From assembly GCA_964613425.1 (NCBI GenBank), contig CAZTHC010000051.1, positions 1-7,853 of the forward strand: a stretch of DNA of 7,853 nucleotides. Reading direction: 5' to 3'. Each line of letters starts with the position of its first letter. Position 1 is the stretch's first letter. The position numbers and the translations under genes were made by a program. Under the pieces are notes generated by a model. It was not told where the DNA came from. It did not search any database and was given only the letters and a program-made list of their open reading frames with translations. Below are positions 1 through 5,452 of the stretch, piece after piece. The DNA comes from CAZTHC01 sp964613425. Lineage in GTDB: Bacteria > Bacillota > Clostridia > TANB77 > CAG-508.

Positions 1-585
1 AAACAAATCTAATACCGTTTTTAAATTTCTTAATGCACTTATTAAAATAAATGCTGCTACACCTATACTCATTATTGGATCAATTATTTTTATATCTGTA
101 AAATTCATTATTATTGCTCCAATCAATACTACAATCCATCCTAATACATCTTCTAGCATATGAAGATTAACTGATTTTTGATTGATAGAATCTCCTTCTC
201 GTGTGCAATATGCAGCAATGAAATTTAGTATTACGCCTATAACAGCAAATATTATCATTCCATGATAGTTCACCTCTACTGGTGTAATTATCCTACCAAT
301 TGCATTATATATTACTAAAATAGAACCTACCATTAGTATTACTGTGGTAATTAGGCCTCCAAGAACCGAATATCTTATATATCCATAAGTATAATTTTTA
401 TCAGCACTTTTCTTGCTTTTGTTTTCAAGGAAATACGATACTCCAATTGAAATAGCATCTCCCATATCATGTATTGAATCTGACAAAATTGCTACAGAAT
501 TTGTGAAAATTCCTCCAAAAAATTCAAATACAGAAAAGCCTAAATTTAAAATAAAAGCAATTAATATATTTTTTTCTGTTTTCAT
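1..585 (-). CDS. Cation diffusion facilitator (CDF) family zinc/metal efflux transporter, C-terminus cut by window edge
   Basis: My own reverse-strand translation gives 195 residues running off the left edge. CDF proteins export divalent cations (usually Zn2+) across the cytoplasmic membrane in exchange for protons. About six hydrophobic segments are visible (roughly residues 8-28, 31-53, 75-93, 109-127, 141-161, 168-185). Segment 2 holds SDSIHDMGD with H39 and D43; segment 5 holds HMLEDVLGW with H142 and D146. This is the paired HxxxD/HxxxD site of the family, and the His-Asp/His-Asp form is the one usually linked with zinc. The usual cytoplasmic C-terminal domain lies outside the window. 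The ATG at 583-585 has TAAAGGAGT at 591-599, which overlaps the stop of the ArsR gene, so the two genes are probably translationally coupled. A metal-efflux role regulated by the adjacent sensor is inferred from this context; the exact metal is not shown. Confidence 0.93.
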   Translation of the reverse strand, partial: MKTEKNILIAFILNLGFSVFEFFGGIFTNSVAILSDSIHDMGDAISIGVSYFLENKSKKSADKNYTYGYIRYSVLGGLITTVILMVGSILVIYNAIGRIITPVEVNYHGMIIFAVIGVILNFIAAYCTREGDSINQKSVNLHMLEDVLGWIVVLIGAIIMNFTDIKIIDPIMSIGVAAFILISALRNLKTVLDLF

Positions 586-588
586 ATT

Positions 589-936
589 TTACTCCTTTAC
601 ATGAGATAAAGAAACTTCAAATACTTGTGTTACATGTTCATCATTTAATGTATAAAAAACCTCTTTCCCCTCTTTTTTGGATTTTACCAAATTATTTTCC
701 CTTAATAATTTTAATTGATGAGAAATTGCACTTTTTGTCATTCCAAGACTATTTGCTATATCACACACACACATTTCATGTTGATCTAACACAAATAATA
801 TTTTAACCCTCGTGCTATCCGCTATTAATTTATAGAAATTAATTAATCTGTCAAATATATCTTCCTCCGGCATTTTTTCTAGCGCAATTTTAACTGCATC
901 TTCATGAATAATGTTACAATCACATTGATATTCCAT
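589..936 (-). CDS. ArsR/SmtB-family metal-sensing repressor (CadC/CzrA-like)
   Basis: A 115-residue winged-helix repressor, the normal length for the family. The core runs from about residue 30 (ADSTRVKIL, 39-47), through the recognition region (MTKSAISHQLKLL, 66-78), to the wing (KKEGKEVFYTL, 87-97). Two metal sites are visible. The first is a CadC-like thiolate site: C5 and C7 in the N-terminal tail with C56 and C58 in MCVCDIAN. The second is a C-terminal helix site: D99, H101, H112 and E115, with the same spacing as the zinc site of SmtB/CzrA/CadC. Metal binding in this family releases DNA. The start at 936 has AAGGAGGA at 941-948. The gene lies 3 nt upstream of the CDF pump gene and behind a promoter with overlapping palindromes, so it most likely represses its own operon until Zn, Cd or Pb rises. 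Which metal it senses cannot be read from sequence alone. Confidence 0.95.
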   Translation of the reverse strand: MEYQCDCNIIHEDAVKIALEKMPEEDIFDRLINFYKLIADSTRVKILFVLDQHEMCVCDIANSLGMTKSAISHQLKLLRENNLVKSKKEGKEVFYTLNDEHVTQVFEVSLSHVKE

Positions 937-949
937 AATATCCTCCTTC

Positions 950-973
950 AGTTGAATAGTTACTCAACTATTC
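950..973. promoter_or_regulatory. Probable ArsR operator: two interlaced inverted repeats
   Basis: Just downstream of the -10 box two perfect palindromes overlap. GAATAGTT (954-961) pairs with AACTATTC (966-973) around a 4-nt centre, and AGTTGA (950-955) pairs with TCAACT (964-969) around an 8-nt centre. The TTGA-N8-TCAA arrangement resembles operators bound by SmtB/CzrA/CadC-type repressors. Its position over the expected transcription start suits repression by the ArsR protein encoded next to it. Binding itself is inferred. Confidence 0.7.
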
Positions 974-975
974 TA

Positions 976-1004
976 ATTATAAACGCTATTTTTTAAATTG
1001 TCAA
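976..1004 (-). promoter_or_regulatory. Consensus sigma-A promoter of the arsR-CDF operon
   Basis: On the minus strand the -35 box TTGACA occupies 999-1004 and the -10 box TATAAT occupies 976-981, separated by exactly 17 bp. Both hexamers are perfect consensus. The start point should fall near 965-970, about 30 nt upstream of the ArsR start codon. The -35 box lies 5 bp from the edge of a 31-bp repeat copy (1010-1040). Confidence 0.9.
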
Positions 1005-1009
1005 TACAA

Positions 1010-1040
1010 ATTGCCAATGGGGACGGAGGTTTTTGGCAAT
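1010..1040 (+). repeat. 31-bp REP-like repeat, copy 1
   Basis: Arms ATTGCCAA (1010-1017) and TTGGCAAT (1033-1040) form a perfect 8-bp inverted repeat, extendable to 10 bp (1008-1042). The 15-nt asymmetric centre contains GGGGACGGAGG. The copy ends directly at the stop codon of the transposase gene (TAA at 1043-1041 on the minus strand). It lies 5 bp from the -35 box of the arsR promoter, filling the whole boundary between the two. Confidence 0.95.
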
Positions 1041-1721
1041 TTATTTTTCATACTTTTGTCTTAATGTTTCTCTATTAATTCTAATTATTTCTGAAATGAT
1101 TCTAAATGAAATTTTATTCTTTTTCTTTAATATTACCAATAATTCTTTTAGTTTTATTCTATCCTTCTTTAATTCTTCTAATCTCAATTGATTACTATTT
1201 AAATACTTTGCTATTACATTCTTGCATAACTCTATTTTGTCTTCATCTATATCTATAAATCCATATTCATTGCTAACATTAAATTCTATCTTTTTATAAT
1301 TAGAAAACTTATATTCTTCTGGTTTACTACACATTCCTGCTTTAACAGGATTATTGTAAATATAATTTATACAATTGTACAATTGTTTTTCACTATATAT
1401 GCCTTCGGAAGCGTATCTGTCTCGAAATACGTATCCTACCCTTTTGTACTTTTTATTGTAGTACATGGCATATCTTGAATTTAAGAACTGCATGTATTTG
1501 CTTAATTCATTTATATTTTTTGTTTCAATCAAGATGTGTACATGGTTATTCATTATGCAATAAGCTATAATCTTTACATCAAACTGTTTAATTAAACTAT
1601 ACATACTTTTAATATAAAATTTAATATCTATTGGATCATTAAAAATAAAACTCTTATTGAGTCCTTGAGACATAATATGAAAAAAAGATGTTTTTAGATA
1701 ATTTCTTGGAATTCTAGGCAT
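1041..1721 (-). CDS. HUH single-tyrosine (Y1) transposase, REP-associated (RAYT-like), with C-terminal helix-turn-helix
   Basis: A 226-residue protein of the Y1-transposase/RAYT group, which cuts and rejoins single-stranded DNA hairpins. The N-terminal domain begins MPRIPR and has the HUH metal motif H60-V-H62 in MNNHVHILIE, the VFRDRY block (98-103), and INYIYNNPVKAG (118-129), where Y120 is the likely nucleophile by analogy with YIxxNPVxAG in relatives. The conserved domain ends near residue 147. The remaining ~80 residues are Lys/Glu-rich and finish in a likely helix-turn-helix (ISFRIISEIIRINRETLRQ, about 204-222), an extension seen in other firmicute relatives. The start at 1721 has AAGGAGG at 1732-1738. 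The gene is bracketed by two direct copies of the 31-bp repeat, the arrangement expected of a RAYT and its substrate. I find no clear promoter; a terminator-like hairpin lies just upstream. The frame looks intact, so it may be active. Confidence 0.9.
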   Translation of the reverse strand: MPRIPRNYLKTSFFHIMSQGLNKSFIFNDPIDIKFYIKSMYSLIKQFDVKIIAYCIMNNHVHILIETKNINELSKYMQFLNSRYAMYYNKKYKRVGYVFRDRYASEGIYSEKQLYNCINYIYNNPVKAGMCSKPEEYKFSNYKKIEFNVSNEYGFIDIDEDKIELCKNVIAKYLNSNQLRLEELKKDRIKLKELLVILKKKNKISFRIISEIIRINRETLRQKYEK

Positions 1722-1740
1722 ATGAACATTGCCTCCTTAG

Positions 1741-1786
1741 AAAAAAAATGATATATTCTACTATATCTTGTAGAAGTATATCATTT
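1741..1786 (-). terminator. Terminator-like hairpin upstream of the transposase gene
   Basis: AAATGATATATTCTAC (1746-1761) pairs with GTAGAA (1770-1775) and TATATCATTT (1777-1786), with one bulged base at 1776 and an 8-nt loop. On the minus strand the stem runs into a continuous T-tract ending at 1741, then the ribosome binding site and start codon of the transposase 20 nt further on. This has the form of an intrinsic terminator in the transposase 5' leader. IS200-type elements carry a similar hairpin that blocks transcription entering from outside. Confidence 0.65.
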
Positions 1787-1857
1787 AAAAAGTGAAAAGT
1801 CTGTCGAAATTTGCGATAAACTATAATAAATTTTAAACTGGAAATTTAGCACTTATT

Positions 1858-1888
1858 ATTGCCAATGGGGACGGAGGTTTTTGGCAAT
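1858..1888 (+). repeat. 31-bp REP-like repeat, copy 2
   Basis: Identical to copy 1 over all 31 bases and in the same orientation. It lies 136 bp upstream of the transposase start codon and 17 nt downstream of the stop of the small membrane protein gene. With copy 1 it brackets an 879-bp unit containing the transposase. On the plus strand it is followed by TTTTTT; no T-run follows it on the minus strand. Confidence 0.95.
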
Positions 1889-1905
1889 TTTTTAATTTTA
1901 CAAAC

Positions 1906-2106
1906 CTATTTATCAGTTTTTTTCTTAATTATGCTGCCAATTCCTAATCCAACGCACATTCCTATGGAAATACCAAAACACATACAAATTGGAATATTTT
2001 GAACAATTGCACCTATTACAGTTCCTGCTGCTAGTCCCAAACACATTCCCATACTTAATCCAATACTTACATACTCATCAGATTTTTCTTTTTTATTCTC
2101 CTCCAT
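1906..2106 (-). CDS. Small glycine-rich two-helix membrane protein (hypothetical, glycine-zipper-like)
   Basis: A 66-residue protein with a charged N-terminus (1-12, Lys/Glu-rich), two hydrophobic segments (about 13-35 and 38-60) and a basic tail KKKTDK. Both helices are rich in small residues with repeated GxxxG-type spacing (for example SIGLSMGMCLGLAAG and GISIGMCVGLGIG), which suggests tightly packed transmembrane helices. Four cysteines lie within or beside the membrane segments. Similar short proteins are common and uncharacterised in Bacillota; no function can be assigned. The start at 2106 has AGAAAGGTG at 2112-2120. A promoter candidate lies further upstream at 2296-2324, beyond a decayed small reading frame that may share its transcript. 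Confidence 0.75.
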   Translation of the reverse strand: MEENKKEKSDEYVSIGLSMGMCLGLAAGTVIGAIVQNIPICMCFGISIGMCVGLGIGSIIKKKTDK

Positions 2107-2144
2107 TTTAACACCTTTCTAAATTAATATATATTATATAAATT

Positions 2145-2261
2145 CTAACTATTACTCAATTCATCTCTCAATTTCATCCAAATTTTCCCAAAAGAATTTT
2201 CGGTTTTTCTATCTTCTCCTCAATTCCAATAACTATATTTTGGTGAATACTAAACAATCAT
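2145..2261 (-). pseudogene. Possible decayed small gene (38 codons, two in-frame stops)
   Basis: On the minus strand an ATG at 2261-2259 has a very good ribosome binding site, AAAGGAG at 2268-2274, six bases upstream. The frame reads MIV, stop (TAG), YSPKYSYWN, stop (TGA), then GEDRKTENSFGKIWM and on to LRDELSNS, ending at TAG 2147-2145. The intact start signals, the upstream promoter and the protein-like composition suggest a small gene broken by two nonsense changes. It is short enough that chance cannot be excluded, and I do not recognise the product. It lies 38 bp upstream of the small membrane protein gene and in the same orientation. Confidence 0.3.
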
Positions 2262-2295
2262 AGAATTCTCCTTTAAACTAATATTTCCTTTTAAA

Positions 2296-2324
2296 ATTAT
2301 ACTATATTTTTCTTAAAAAACCAA
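2296..2324 (-). promoter_or_regulatory. Candidate minus-strand promoter for the decayed ORF and small membrane protein
   Basis: On the minus strand TTGGTT (2319-2324) and TATAAT (2296-2301) are separated by 17 bp. The -10 is perfect and the -35 matches four of six positions of TTGACA. It lies about 35 bp upstream of the small decayed frame and 190 bp upstream of the 66-residue gene, and is the best minus-strand promoter in this gap. Confidence 0.5.
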
Positions 2325-2346
2325 TTAATTTTTAATGTTTTAAAAA

Positions 2347-2377
2347 ATTGCCAAAAACCTCCGTCCCCTTTGGCAAT
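2347..2377 (-). repeat. 31-bp REP-like repeat, copy 3 (inverted)
   Basis: The only copy in minus orientation. Read on the minus strand it matches the others at 30 of 31 positions, with A instead of T at position 9 (ATTGCCAAAGGGG). It lies 4 bp upstream of the -35 box of the plus-strand promoter, in the same relative orientation to that promoter as copy 1 is to the arsR promoter. Confidence 0.93.
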
Positions 2378-2381
2378 TTTA

Positions 2382-2410
2382 TTGACAAAGAAGTTTTTAA
2401 CCTATATAAT
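2382..2410 (+). promoter_or_regulatory. Consensus sigma-A promoter of the unknown-gene operon
   Basis: TTGACA at 2382-2387 and TATAAT at 2405-2410 with a 17-bp spacer: both hexamers and the spacing are perfect. Transcription should start near 2417, giving a ~40-nt leader before the ATG at 2456. I see no second promoter before 6538, so this one probably drives the four plus-strand genes. Confidence 0.88.
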
Positions 2411-2455
2411 TTAATTGAATAATTATGAAGTTTTTACCGTAAGTAAAGGAGTTTT

Positions 2456-3571
2456 ATGAAATTTTTAGATAGGTTGAAAAGTAATTTATCAAGCCAATAT
2501 TCAGATGAGCTATCTGTAATTGACGATAAAATAGCCATTTTATTAGATAAAATGGATGGAATTTCTTTGATTTTAAACGGTATTGAAAAAGAAAAAAATT
2601 TCTTGGGCGATGAATTAAAACAATTGAATAAAAATTTTATAGGTTCTAAAAACGTAGAATTATATAAGATAATATCTGACTTAAAAGCTGATATTCCTAA
2701 AATAGAACAGGTTATACATAAACTAAAACAAGCGTCTAGGAAGAATGATTTAAGCATAATTGATGAATACATATATGTAATAAAATTTTCTACTATAGTT
2801 AAAGAGCTTAATGCTGAGATTAGTAAAATCATTTCCGGAGACACATCTCAACAGCTTACTACAACTGATTCTCAGTCTAAATTAAATTTGAAATTTTTAT
2901 CTGCATTGAGAAATGTAATGCCATGGAATAGAATATCTTCAAATGCAAATAATTATTCTTTTAGAAAAGTAATGAGAATTATTAATTCTTACGAAAATTC
3001 TAAAGAAGAATTACTCGTTTTTAATGATGCACTTAATACTTTTATTTCCAAAAGTACTACACAAAAAAATATGAATACTATAAAACAACTAGAAAATTTA
3101 AAAAGAAAAGGAGAGGAACTTTTCCCAGAAGAAAAATACTTTTTGGAAGTATGCGAATCATGCAACCTTTGGGAAACACTGGTTGAGTTTTATGATCTTG
3201 TTGAACCATATGAATCAAAAATGGGAGACTTTTCTAGAAATAGTGAAAAATTAGAGCCTCTATTAAAACGCAGGCAAAATATTCCTGAGACTATTTCTAA
3301 ATATACTGAAACTAGAGAAAAAATTAAAAGTAAAACTAAAGAACTTAAAGATAAGACCAAACAAACTTTAGAATATAAAAAAGATTTATCACAAGCAAAT
3401 TCTCAATTAAGTGAATTCAGTAAGAAAAAGCAAAAGCTTAAAATGAAGCAAAGTGAATTGCCAAAAGCTTCTTTGCGTGAACTTGGTTTTAAAACAAAAA
3501 AGGAAGCTGTAAAGAAACTTGATTTAGAAAGTAAAGATTATGTTATAATTCCTATCCCTGAACGGAATTAA
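2456..3571 (+). CDS. Coiled-coil-rich protein of unknown function (possible N-terminal half of a split gene)
   Basis: A 371-residue soluble, Lys/Glu-rich protein that I do not recognise. No signal peptide or membrane segment is visible. Residues about 15-125 are mostly helical with heptad-like spacing, 130-145 form a Ser/Thr/Gln-rich linker, and 275-335 is a strong coiled-coil candidate (repeated Lys/Glu with Leu/Ile spacing). A lone CxxC (C233, C236) is present. The tail changes character at about 360 (DYVIIPIPERN), which looks like the start of a beta strand rather than a natural C-terminus. The start at 2456 has AAAGGAG at 2445-2451 and lies behind a perfect promoter. The next gene begins 4 nt after the stop in another frame without a good ribosome binding site. 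Removing one base near 3563 would join both frames (see findings), so this may be the N-terminal portion of an 833-residue protein. Confidence 0.85.
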   Translation: MKFLDRLKSNLSSQYSDELSVIDDKIAILLDKMDGISLILNGIEKEKNFLGDELKQLNKNFIGSKNVELYKIISDLKADIPKIEQVIHKLKQASRKNDLSIIDEYIYVIKFSTIVKELNAEISKIISGDTSQQLTTTDSQSKLNLKFLSALRNVMPWNRISSNANNYSFRKVMRIINSYENSKEELLVFNDALNTFISKSTTQKNMNTIKQLENLKRKGEELFPEEKYFLEVCESCNLWETLVEFYDLVEPYESKMGDFSRNSEKLEPLLKRRQNIPETISKYTETREKIKSKTKELKDKTKQTLEYKKDLSQANSQLSEFSKKKQKLKMKQSELPKASLRELGFKTKKEAVKKLDLESKDYVIIPIPERN

Positions 3572-3575
3572 AGAT

Positions 3576-4958
3576 TTGGATGCTCTATTTGATAGAAAAG
3601 TTCCTATTAAAATTATAGCAGACAATAAAGAATTTGAAACATTTTATAATATGAACACAGCAGATGGCGTTGTAAATTCTTGTTGTAACATTACAAATGA
3701 AAACGCTGCATTATTAGTACCAATATATGAACTTACTGAAGAAGATATAGATAGCTTAGAAAATGGAATAATTAGATTAAATAAAAGCTGTAAAAATGCT
3801 AATGGTTCATTTGTTATTGCTCCTAATGGAAGGTATTTATCTGGTGTTCGTTCAATTAGAAATTATTCAGATGGAATTTTATCCGAACACATAGAAGATT
3901 TTTTAGGTGAAGATTTTGTAAAAGACTCATCTGAATATGAAGTATATGGATTACTACGAAGTGCTCCTAGTATTTCAAATGCCACTAAAGACGCTAAAAT
4001 AGAGGCTGTTAATGTTTGTTTATTTGAAAATTTAAACAGAGATATTAAAAAACAAGAATCAGTAACCGTAGACGGAGAACTTTTTACCCTTAACTCAAAA
4101 AATTTAATAAGCATTCCAAATTCGTACAAAATTAATGAAAACAGAGTAAATAAAATTATTAATAAAGCCGAAAGTTTTTTAAGCAAAAAAGATTATAACA
4201 AAAATTCAATTACAGTAGATCAAATCTATTCAGAATTACTTAAGGAATATTTAATGGCTCATAAAAAAGCAAAAGCAGAGTATTATGAAGAGAAAAATGC
4301 AAGTGTTATAGTAAATAATAATAAACTTAGTATGAAACCAACCTTGCCACATTCTGAGTCTTCTCTGGCTAAACGTTATTCTAGAAAAAGTGAAGATGTA
4401 GCATATAAAATAATTAAATTAGCAAATTTATGTAACAGGTATGCGCATTCAACGGAAAAAGAATATAGAGAAACTTCAAGTAAATTTTTTGAATTAAAAT
4501 ATGCTTTAATAGAAGCAGTAATAGATATTTCAGCAAAAAATCCAAGCATTAAAATAAAAAGAAGTTATGATGAAAAGAAACGTTCGAAAACAATTATTGT
4601 CGAAATACCTGGTTATTCAATGATTTCTCTTCATGTTATGAATGAAAGCGACAGTTTGTGCCACAAAATAAACAAACTTGATAAATCAGAAGCTGAACAT
4701 GTAGGTACATCTTCTATACTTATCGGTGGAATCAATGAAAACTTACTATCAGCACTAAAAGCTGTAAAACCTGAAGAGCGAAAAAAAGCAATATTAAAAC
4801 TTGACTCAAAAACATTTTACAAATTCGCAATTAGAATGGGTTATACTTCTGAAGATATATCAACGCCAGAAGAAAAAACTGCATTTATTAATTATATGCT
4901 ATCAGATGATTATATAGACAAAAAAATACAGGAAGAAAAAGCAGAGAATGAGCGTTAA
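3576..4958 (+). CDS. Protein of unknown function (possible C-terminal part of a split gene)
   Basis: A 460-residue soluble protein that I do not recognise; no membrane segment or known catalytic motif is visible. The N-terminal ~155 residues look mixed alpha/beta (KVPIKIIADNKEF, 8-20; AALLVPIYEL, 44-53). Residues 185-240 are helical and Lys/Glu-rich, 300-322 helical, 324-360 a probable beta hairpin (IKIKRSYD; TIIVEIPGYSMISLHV), and 387-455 helical. The only start near the beginning is TTG at 3576. The preceding bases (ACGGAATTAAAGAT) give at most a weak Shine-Dalgarno, and the first in-frame ATG (residue 26) also lacks one. The frame is open back to 3549, overlapping the end of the previous gene. 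Independent translation by coupling is possible, but a frameshifted continuation of the upstream gene fits better. The stop is 1 nt before repeat copy 4. Confidence 0.75.
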   Translation: MDALFDRKVPIKIIADNKEFETFYNMNTADGVVNSCCNITNENAALLVPIYELTEEDIDSLENGIIRLNKSCKNANGSFVIAPNGRYLSGVRSIRNYSDGILSEHIEDFLGEDFVKDSSEYEVYGLLRSAPSISNATKDAKIEAVNVCLFENLNRDIKKQESVTVDGELFTLNSKNLISIPNSYKINENRVNKIINKAESFLSKKDYNKNSITVDQIYSELLKEYLMAHKKAKAEYYEEKNASVIVNNNKLSMKPTLPHSESSLAKRYSRKSEDVAYKIIKLANLCNRYAHSTEKEYRETSSKFFELKYALIEAVIDISAKNPSIKIKRSYDEKKRSKTIIVEIPGYSMISLHVMNESDSLCHKINKLDKSEAEHVGTSSILIGGINENLLSALKAVKPEERKKAILKLDSKTFYKFAIRMGYTSEDISTPEEKTAFINYMLSDDYIDKKIQEEKAENER

Positions 4959-4959
4959 A

Positions 4960-4990
4960 ATTGCCAATGGGGACGGAGGTTTTTGGCAAT
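4960..4990 (+). repeat. 31-bp REP-like repeat, copy 4
   Basis: Identical to copies 1, 2 and 5. It begins 1 nt after the TAA of the preceding gene (4956-4958) and ends 13 bp before the ribosome binding site of the DUF3788 gene. It is therefore the only copy inside the probable operon, and is followed by AAAAAATAAT rather than a T-run, so it should not terminate plus-strand transcription. Its hairpin could affect mRNA processing or the expression ratio of the flanking genes. Confidence 0.95.
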
Positions 4991-5016
4991 AAAAAATAAT
5001 TTATGGAGGTTCTAAT

Positions 5017-5439
5017 ATGGAATGGAGTGAATTATATAAATCAGATAAAATGCCAACTTTTAATGAAATAAGTGAATATATTAATAATCCTTTTTTGAAA
5101 GACTTATGCAATTTTATTGAAAGCAATTATAATGTTGAAGCAAGAATTGAGCATAGTTCTTGCTCTTTACTACCTGGTTGGAATGTTAAATATAAAAAAA
5201 GTGGAAAATCAATTTGTACTTTATATCCAAATAAAAACTATTTTACTTGTATGTTAACAGTTTCAAGTAAAAATCAGGAAGAGATAGAATATTTTTTACC
5301 AAGTTGCACTGAATATATACAAAACATTTATAAAAACACTACTATTTTTAATAATAGTAGATGGTTAATGTTCGACATAACAAGTACAGAAATTCTAAAA
5401 GACGTTAAAGAACTTATTAGCATTAAAATGAAAAATTAG
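5017..5439 (+). CDS. DUF3788 family protein
   Basis: A 140-residue cytoplasmic protein that matches what I know of DUF3788, a family of uncharacterised small proteins common in Bacillota and Bacteroidota, at its full usual length. Recognisable blocks are the N-terminal MPTFNEISEYI (12-22), the hallmark GWNVKYKKSGKSICTLYP (54-71), and RWLMFDI (115-121) followed by a terminal helix (LKDVKELISIKMK). The hallmark block suggests an alpha/beta fold with a basic strand, but no activity is known to me. The start at 5017 has TGGAGGT at 5004-5010. The stop codon overlaps the ribosome binding site of the racemase gene 13 nt downstream, so the two are probably co-translated. No promoter is seen in the 58-nt gap upstream, which is mostly repeat copy 4. 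Confidence 0.87.
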   Translation: MEWSELYKSDKMPTFNEISEYINNPFLKDLCNFIESNYNVEARIEHSSCSLLPGWNVKYKKSGKSICTLYPNKNYFTCMLTVSSKNQEEIEYFLPSCTEYIQNIYKNTTIFNNSRWLMFDITSTEILKDVKELISIKMKN

Positions 5440-5452
5440 AAGGAGTTTATTT

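Larger units (their letters stand above)
2107..2455. other. Intergenic region between divergent genes
   Basis: About 350 bp without an intact gene, separating the minus-strand small membrane protein from the plus-strand unknown operon. It holds a possible decayed small gene (2145-2261) with its own candidate promoter (2296-2324), the inverted repeat copy 3 (2347-2377) and the strong plus-strand promoter (2382-2410). I see no RNA gene or riboswitch here. Confidence 0.7.

Noticed and set aside
413..604. 63-residue plus-strand ORF
   Set aside because: Antisense to the CDF transporter N-terminus, whose HxxxD motifs and ribosome binding site are clear; no start signal of its own.
1790..1857. Transposase promoter around TATAGT
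   Set aside because: No -35-like hexamer at 16-18 bp; spacings of 12 or 21 bp are not acceptable.
2434..2844. 136-residue minus-strand ORF
   Set aside because: Antisense to the coiled-coil gene and crossing its ribosome binding site; composition is the complement of the real gene.
3457..3467. Partial repeat copy (AATTGCCAAAA)
   Set aside because: Only about ten bases match, without the GGGGACGG centre or second arm; it lies within coding sequence and is likely chance.
3863..4186. 107-residue minus-strand ORF with a hydrophobic N-terminus
   Set aside because: Antisense to the 460-residue gene and without a good ribosome binding site; hydrophobicity arises from complementing Lys/Asn-rich codons.
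4983..5016. Promoter for the DUF3788-alr genes using TTGGCA in repeat copy 4 as -35
   Set aside because: At 16-18 bp spacing the would-be -10 falls on the ribosome binding site; no suitable hexamer is present.
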